15,025 bases of DNA, from positions 1 to 15,025 of the forward strand of contig CAZZCN010000066.1 of assembly GCA_964652975.1 (NCBI GenBank). The letters run 5' to 3'. The position numbers and the translations under genes are program-made. This DNA is from CAZZCN01 sp964652975 (GTDB taxonomy: Bacteria; Bacillota; Clostridia; Saccharofermentanales; UBA5734). Positions 12,114 through 15,025 of the stretch are shown here, in pieces; within the stretch, counting starts at the first letter, position 1, and each line of letters starts with the position of its first letter. The notes beneath the pieces are model-generated. The model ran no database searches, was not told where the DNA came from, and worked only from the letters and a program-made list of their open reading frames with translations.

Positions 12114-12878
12114 ATGGCATCACTCCCAATTTATCAATTTTATGCAGAATTAGATGAGTACAAACCAAAGATATGGCGGCGTTTTCAAGTAAGCAATAAT
12201 ATTTCCATGGCACGATTAGGATATATATTGATGACAATGTTTGAAATGAAGGCGAGTCACTTGTTTTGTTTCGATGTGCCTTATAGAGACAATATAATGC
12301 GAAGCCTAGCGAAAAGATATGAAGCAAGGGGAATGACTATTAATGCTGATGATGAAGTTATTCATAGTATAGACAAAAACTATCGTGTCGAAATTTTTGA
12401 TGAATATACAGATGAGTATTGTTTTGATTCACCAGAAACGACCCAGGTTGACGCAGTAAAGAGAACTGTTAAGTCTGTGGTCTCAGATGCTGCTGATTTA
12501 ATGGTTTTTAATTATGATTTTGGTGATAATTGGAATATTTCTATTACCCTTGAAAAAATATTTGAGGATAAAGAACTTCCGGGCAAAGACCTGCCAATGG
12601 TTCTAGATGGAGCGGGTTTTGGAATAATTGAGGATATAGGAGGGGTTTACGGACTTCTTGAATTCGCTAAAGCTTGCAAGAACAAAAGTGGTAAGAAATA
12701 TAAAGAACTAAGCGAATGGTATGGGATTTATGATATGGATTTAGCCTCTTTTAATATTGATGATATTAATTTCAGACTGAAAAAGATTCCAAGAATTTTT
12801 ACAGACTTATATGAATATGATCTGGTACCGACAAAAAGATCGCTTGACTTGTTAGATAGAAAATATATTAAAAAATAG
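12114..12878 (+). CDS. Plasmid pRiA4b ORF-3-like family protein
   Basis: A 254-residue protein. ATG 12114 is kept because the family's first strand (IYQFYAELDEYKPKIWRRFQV) begins at once, although the upstream ribosome binding site is weak. The family pattern is present: the IWRR motif near residue 22, a helix containing MARLGYILMTMFEM followed by SHLFCF, the core FNYDFGDNWNISITLEKI near 140-155, and a diverged GIIEDIGGVYGLLEF in place of the usual P-P-E-D-C-G-G motif. The loss of that Cys and the Pro pair is notable. Members are found on plasmids and in islands, sometimes within IS1096-type elements, and have no established biochemical role. No transposase lies next to it here. It is probably cytoplasmic, and stands alone between the regulator gene and the group II intron. 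Confidence 0.85.
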   Translation: MASLPIYQFYAELDEYKPKIWRRFQVSNNISMARLGYILMTMFEMKASHLFCFDVPYRDNIMRSLAKRYEARGMTINADDEVIHSIDKNYRVEIFDEYTDEYCFDSPETTQVDAVKRTVKSVVSDAADLMVFNYDFGDNWNISITLEKIFEDKELPGKDLPMVLDGAGFGIIEDIGGVYGLLEFAKACKNKSGKKYKELSEWYGIYDMDLASFNIDDINFRLKKIPRIFTDLYEYDLVPTKRSLDLLDRKYIKK

Positions 12879-12941
12879 AATGACTATATTGTGTACTCAG
12901 TAAGTAGAGACATTACCAAATATATCAGCTAGCTGCGACAT

Positions 12942-12964
12942 AACGGCGACAAAGTGTCGCTGTT
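12942..12964. other. Stable stem-loop with a 3-nt loop
   Basis: AACGGCGACA (12942-12951), loop AAG, TGTCGCTGTT (12955-12964): ten pairs with one G-T wobble, GC-richer than its surroundings. GCGACA also occurs at 12935-12940, giving an alternative pairing. No T run follows, so it is not a standard terminator. It lies in the 247-bp space between the pRiA4b-like gene and the intron; the rest of that space is AT-rich, with nothing further I can name except a possible extended -10 box. Confidence 0.45.
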
Positions 12965-13102
12965 GCAATGACAGTACTGAAATGTATTTTTACCAATGAA
13001 GTGTAAATATAACGAATAGATTATGTAAAATCATTATAATATCATATATAAATAACAATTATGACGAATAATCACAAATATGTAGAATAAAATTATTTAT
13101 TG

Positions 13103-13111
13103 TGATACAAT
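13103..13111 (+). promoter_or_regulatory. Possible extended -10 promoter just upstream of the intron
   Basis: TGATACAAT matches the TGnTATAAT extended -10 at 8 of 9 defined or free positions, without a good -35. Transcription would begin near 13118, eight bases before the intron. It might be the original promoter of a gene interrupted by the intron, or might drive the intron transcript. Confidence 0.3.
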
Positions 13112-13630
13112 GTTGATTATAAGGGGTGCGCCAGTTCGGTGTGTGATAGATAGTGCGGTGAGAGACCGCACCCGGTAAAGGTTAGCGACCAGCCGGTACT
13201 CAGGCTTGGAGCCGAAGCCGTGAGGTAAGGTTTAAGCGTAGTCAGAGGAGCATAAGAGCCGCAATGCGAAAGCGTGAAGCGATTCAGCCCCGTCAGTTAT
13301 ATGGAGTGGAAGCCGATATTTTTCCTTTAATAGCAGGCAACAATGTTAAAGCGATAGCGCGAGTTTTGACAGGTTCCACCGGGGTCCAAGAGCGTGGCGA
13401 GAATGCAAAGGTCAATCACATATACCTGGGAGGTCTGACAGATTCCGTTAGCCTTATGGCAAAACGGTAAGGGCGATTGAAGTCTTGAAAATGGAGAGAG
13501 TTTGACGGTCTGTCAGAAGTCGGATTACCTCATAGTAGCGGTGAAGGGCGTGAAAGCGTCTGGAGCGAAGGGGGTAACAAGTCGTCGTTTCCGGAGAGGA
13601 AGCATATGCAGCACAGGAGGCAAAAAGCGT

Positions 13631-14893
13631 ATGGAACAGGAATCAAAGGGAATAAGGTATCAGTCAGAGAACCGCAAAGCGGTGCAGAATCTCATGTACC
13701 TTGTCAATGAAGAGTCGCTGAGAGAAGAACATCGAAGGCAGAATGGAAAGAAAGCCACAGGAACAGACGGAGTGACAAAGGAAAGCTACGGACAACAGCT
13801 TGAAGAAAACATCGAGGATTTGGTTAGCCGAATGAAAAAGTTCAGCTACAAGCCGCAAGCCGTACGCAGGACGTATATTCCGAAAACAAATGGGAAGATG
13901 CGACCACTGGGCATACCCGCATACGAGGACAAACTTGTACAAGGGGTCATGTCTAAAATCCTAAACGAAGTCTACGAAGTGAGGTTTCTTGATAGCTCCT
14001 ACGGGTTCAGACCGGGGCGAAGTGCTCATCAAGTAGTGCGATACATTAACCAAACGGTTATGACGAAGAAGGTCAATTATGTACTGGAAGCAGACATCAA
14101 AGGATTCTTCGACAATGTAAATCACGAGTGGTTGATGAAATTTCTTGGAAATGACATAGAGGACAAGAATTTTCTGCGTTACATCAAACGGTTTCTGATT
14201 GCAGGAGTAATGGAAGGTACAGAGTATCAGGCAAGCGATAAGGGGACACCGCAAGGCGGGCTGATTTCTCCGATATTGGCAAATGTGTACCTGCATTATG
14301 TACTGGATTGGTGGTTCGAGGAAAACATCAAAGGAAAGCTAAAGGGAGAGGCATATTATGTGCGATACGCAGACGACTTTCTCATCTTTTTCCAATACGA
14401 GAACGAGGCAATACAAGTGATGGAGAAACTAACACGAAGATTGAAAGCATTCTCATTGGAAGTGGCAGAGGAAAAGACCCGGATTCTACCGATTGGCAGA
14501 TATAAGGGAACGAAAGAAGAATTTGACTTTCTGGGATTTACATTCTTTAACGCGAAGACAAGAGAAGGCAAATATCGACTGGGCGTGCGGACGTACAAGA
14601 AGAAGCTAATGGCGAAGAAACAAGGAGTAAAGGAATGGTTGCAGACTAAGTTAACATCACCGATAGCAGAGACAATGAGGTCAATAGCTTCGATTGTTCG
14701 AGGACACTGCAATTACTATGGCGTCAATGGAAATTTCATGGCAATCCAGAAGTACTGGAAATACATTAAATATTCCTGCTATAGAATGCTAAACAGACGA
14801 GACCAGAAGGGTAGACTGAAATACTCCAAGTACCTGCGCATTTGGAACTTCTACGTTCCTAAGCCTCACCTAACAGTGAATATCTGGCAATAG
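13631..14893 (+). CDS. ltrA: Group II intron-encoded reverse transcriptase/maturase (no endonuclease domain)
   Basis: A 420-residue protein with ATG 13631 and AGGAGG 10 nt upstream; an earlier in-frame TTG at 13502 lies in intron RNA structure. The RT domains are in order: TGTDGVTKESY (RT1 region), IPKTNGKMRPLGIP (RT2), VLEADIKGFFDNVNH (RT3, first catalytic Asp), GTPQGGLISPILANVYLH (RT4), YVRYADDFLIFF (RT5, catalytic YADD) and EKTRILPIGR, FDFLGFTF (RT6-7). Domain X (maturase) follows with RGHCNYYGVNGNF and ends near IWNFYVPKPHLTVNIW. No HNH endonuclease follows, so this is an En-minus type that would use nascent DNA strands as primer when it inserts. It binds its own intron RNA to help splicing and copies it into DNA at target sites. 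All visible motifs are intact. The symbol is the generic name for this family. Confidence 0.93.
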   Translation: MEQESKGIRYQSENRKAVQNLMYLVNEESLREEHRRQNGKKATGTDGVTKESYGQQLEENIEDLVSRMKKFSYKPQAVRRTYIPKTNGKMRPLGIPAYEDKLVQGVMSKILNEVYEVRFLDSSYGFRPGRSAHQVVRYINQTVMTKKVNYVLEADIKGFFDNVNHEWLMKFLGNDIEDKNFLRYIKRFLIAGVMEGTEYQASDKGTPQGGLISPILANVYLHYVLDWWFEENIKGKLKGEAYYVRYADDFLIFFQYENEAIQVMEKLTRRLKAFSLEVAEEKTRILPIGRYKGTKEEFDFLGFTFFNAKTREGKYRLGVRTYKKKLMAKKQGVKEWLQTKLTSPIAETMRSIASIVRGHCNYYGVNGNFMAIQKYWKYIKYSCYRMLNRRDQKGRLKYSKYLRIWNFYVPKPHLTVNIWQ

Positions 14894-14912
14894 CGACCAA
14901 AGACGATTTGAA

Positions 14913-15020
14913 GAGCCGGATGCGGGAAAATCGCAAGTCCGGTTCTGTGAGGGGCAACGGCATCCCGTCACGTGTTATAAAAAAGTTAAATACGAGAAAG
15001 GAGTGTCGAGTTGTCTACTC
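14913..15020 (+). ncRNA. Group II intron domains V and VI
   Basis: Domain V is 14913-14945: GAGCCGGA pairs with UCCGGUUC, an inner UGCG/CGCA stem closes a short loop, the AGC catalytic triad is at 14914-14916, and a two-base AG bulge is at 14936-14937. A 3-nt linker leads to domain VI: GAG (14949-14951) pairs with CUC (15018-15020) and GGCAAC (14953-14958) pairs with GUUGUC (15010-15015). A15017 is left unpaired as the branch-point nucleotide, six bases before the predicted 3' end. Confidence 0.85.
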
Positions 15021-15025
15021 GACGG

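Larger units (their letters stand above)
13126..15023 (+). mobile_element. Group II intron, apparently full length (about 1.9 kb)
   Basis: The 5' end GTGCGCC (13126) fits the GUGYG consensus. Structured domain I follows, with visible hairpins such as GTGCGGT/ACCGCAC near 13153-13171 and CCGTT/AACGG near 13445. The reverse-transcriptase ORF (13631-14893) sits in the domain IV position, and domains V and VI follow within 20 bp of its stop. The 3' end, bulged A15017 then CUCGAC, ends in AC at 15023, matching the AY consensus. That leaves only two bases of 3' exon in the window. A candidate EBS1 (CCTTAT, 13452-13457, in a hairpin loop) pairs with ATAAGG at 13119-13124, one base from the predicted junction. 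The element is visibly more GC-rich than its flanks, consistent with recent arrival. It should be able to self-splice and retrohome, judged from intact parts only. Confidence 0.88.

Noticed and set aside
12114..12878. IS1096-type insertion sequence around the pRiA4b ORF-3-like gene
   Set aside because: No transposase, terminal inverted repeats or target duplication are visible around it.
13264..13470. 68-codon ORF in the intron
   Set aside because: It lies in the structured domain I RNA of the group II intron, including the candidate EBS1 hairpin; the coding appearance is incidental.

Overview
The window looks like an accessory (genomic-island type) region of a low-GC Gram-positive bacterium, most likely a gut-type Clostridia member. 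The reasons are AT-rich DNA, strong AGGAGG-like ribosome binding sites, sigma-A style promoters, and protein families (DUF3791/DUF3990 pairs, XRE regulators, COG2865-type ATP-binding regulators) that are common in that group. It comes from a draft or metagenome scaffold: there are three runs of N, and two of them sit inside a tandem repeat. Every gene I can support is on the + strand. No ribosomal, tRNA or central-metabolism gene is visible.

Layout. 2-1033: the end of a zinc-metallopeptidase-like (SprT/M48-type) protein that enters from outside the window. 1084-2827: two cysteine-rich proteins of unknown role on either side of a 10-N gap. 2865-3339: an XRE repressor with an operator-like palindrome pair, followed by a 29-codon ORF that looks like a cut-off ImmA/IrrE partner. 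3355-5100: a large unknown protein carrying a small domain that recurs 3.5 kb later. 5171-6229: a compact promoter-to-terminator operon of three overlapping small genes: DUF3791, a DUF3990 ADP-ribosyltransferase-like protein, and a 76-aa partner. 6288-8222: an ADP-ribosylglycohydrolase fused to extra domains and ending in the same small domain as the 3355-5100 protein. 8264-9436: a promoter, a 25-bp inverted repeat at the expected transcript start, and an AAA (ABC-type) ATPase like those in abortive-infection systems. 9567-10087: a tiny VbhA-like Fic antitoxin and a DUF2442 protein, neither with its usual toxin or partner nearby. 10148-12062: an AlbA_2 plus histidine-kinase-type ATPase regulator whose linker is a 21-bp/7-residue minisatellite. 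12114-12878: a pRiA4b ORF-3-like protein. 13126-15023: an apparently complete group II intron with its reverse transcriptase, ending two bases before the window does.

How the parts may work together. The most interesting unit is 5171-8222: a candidate ADP-ribosyltransferase with two small partner proteins, directly upstream of an enzyme family that removes ADP-ribose. This reads as a modify/de-modify (toxin/antidote or defence) module, and the shared C-terminal domain may tie the 3355-5100 protein to it. The neighbouring stand-alone AAA ATPase, orphan antitoxins, truncated ImmA and mobile intron fit a worn defence/toxin-antitoxin island. Function is inferred from family recognition by eye; no searches were run.
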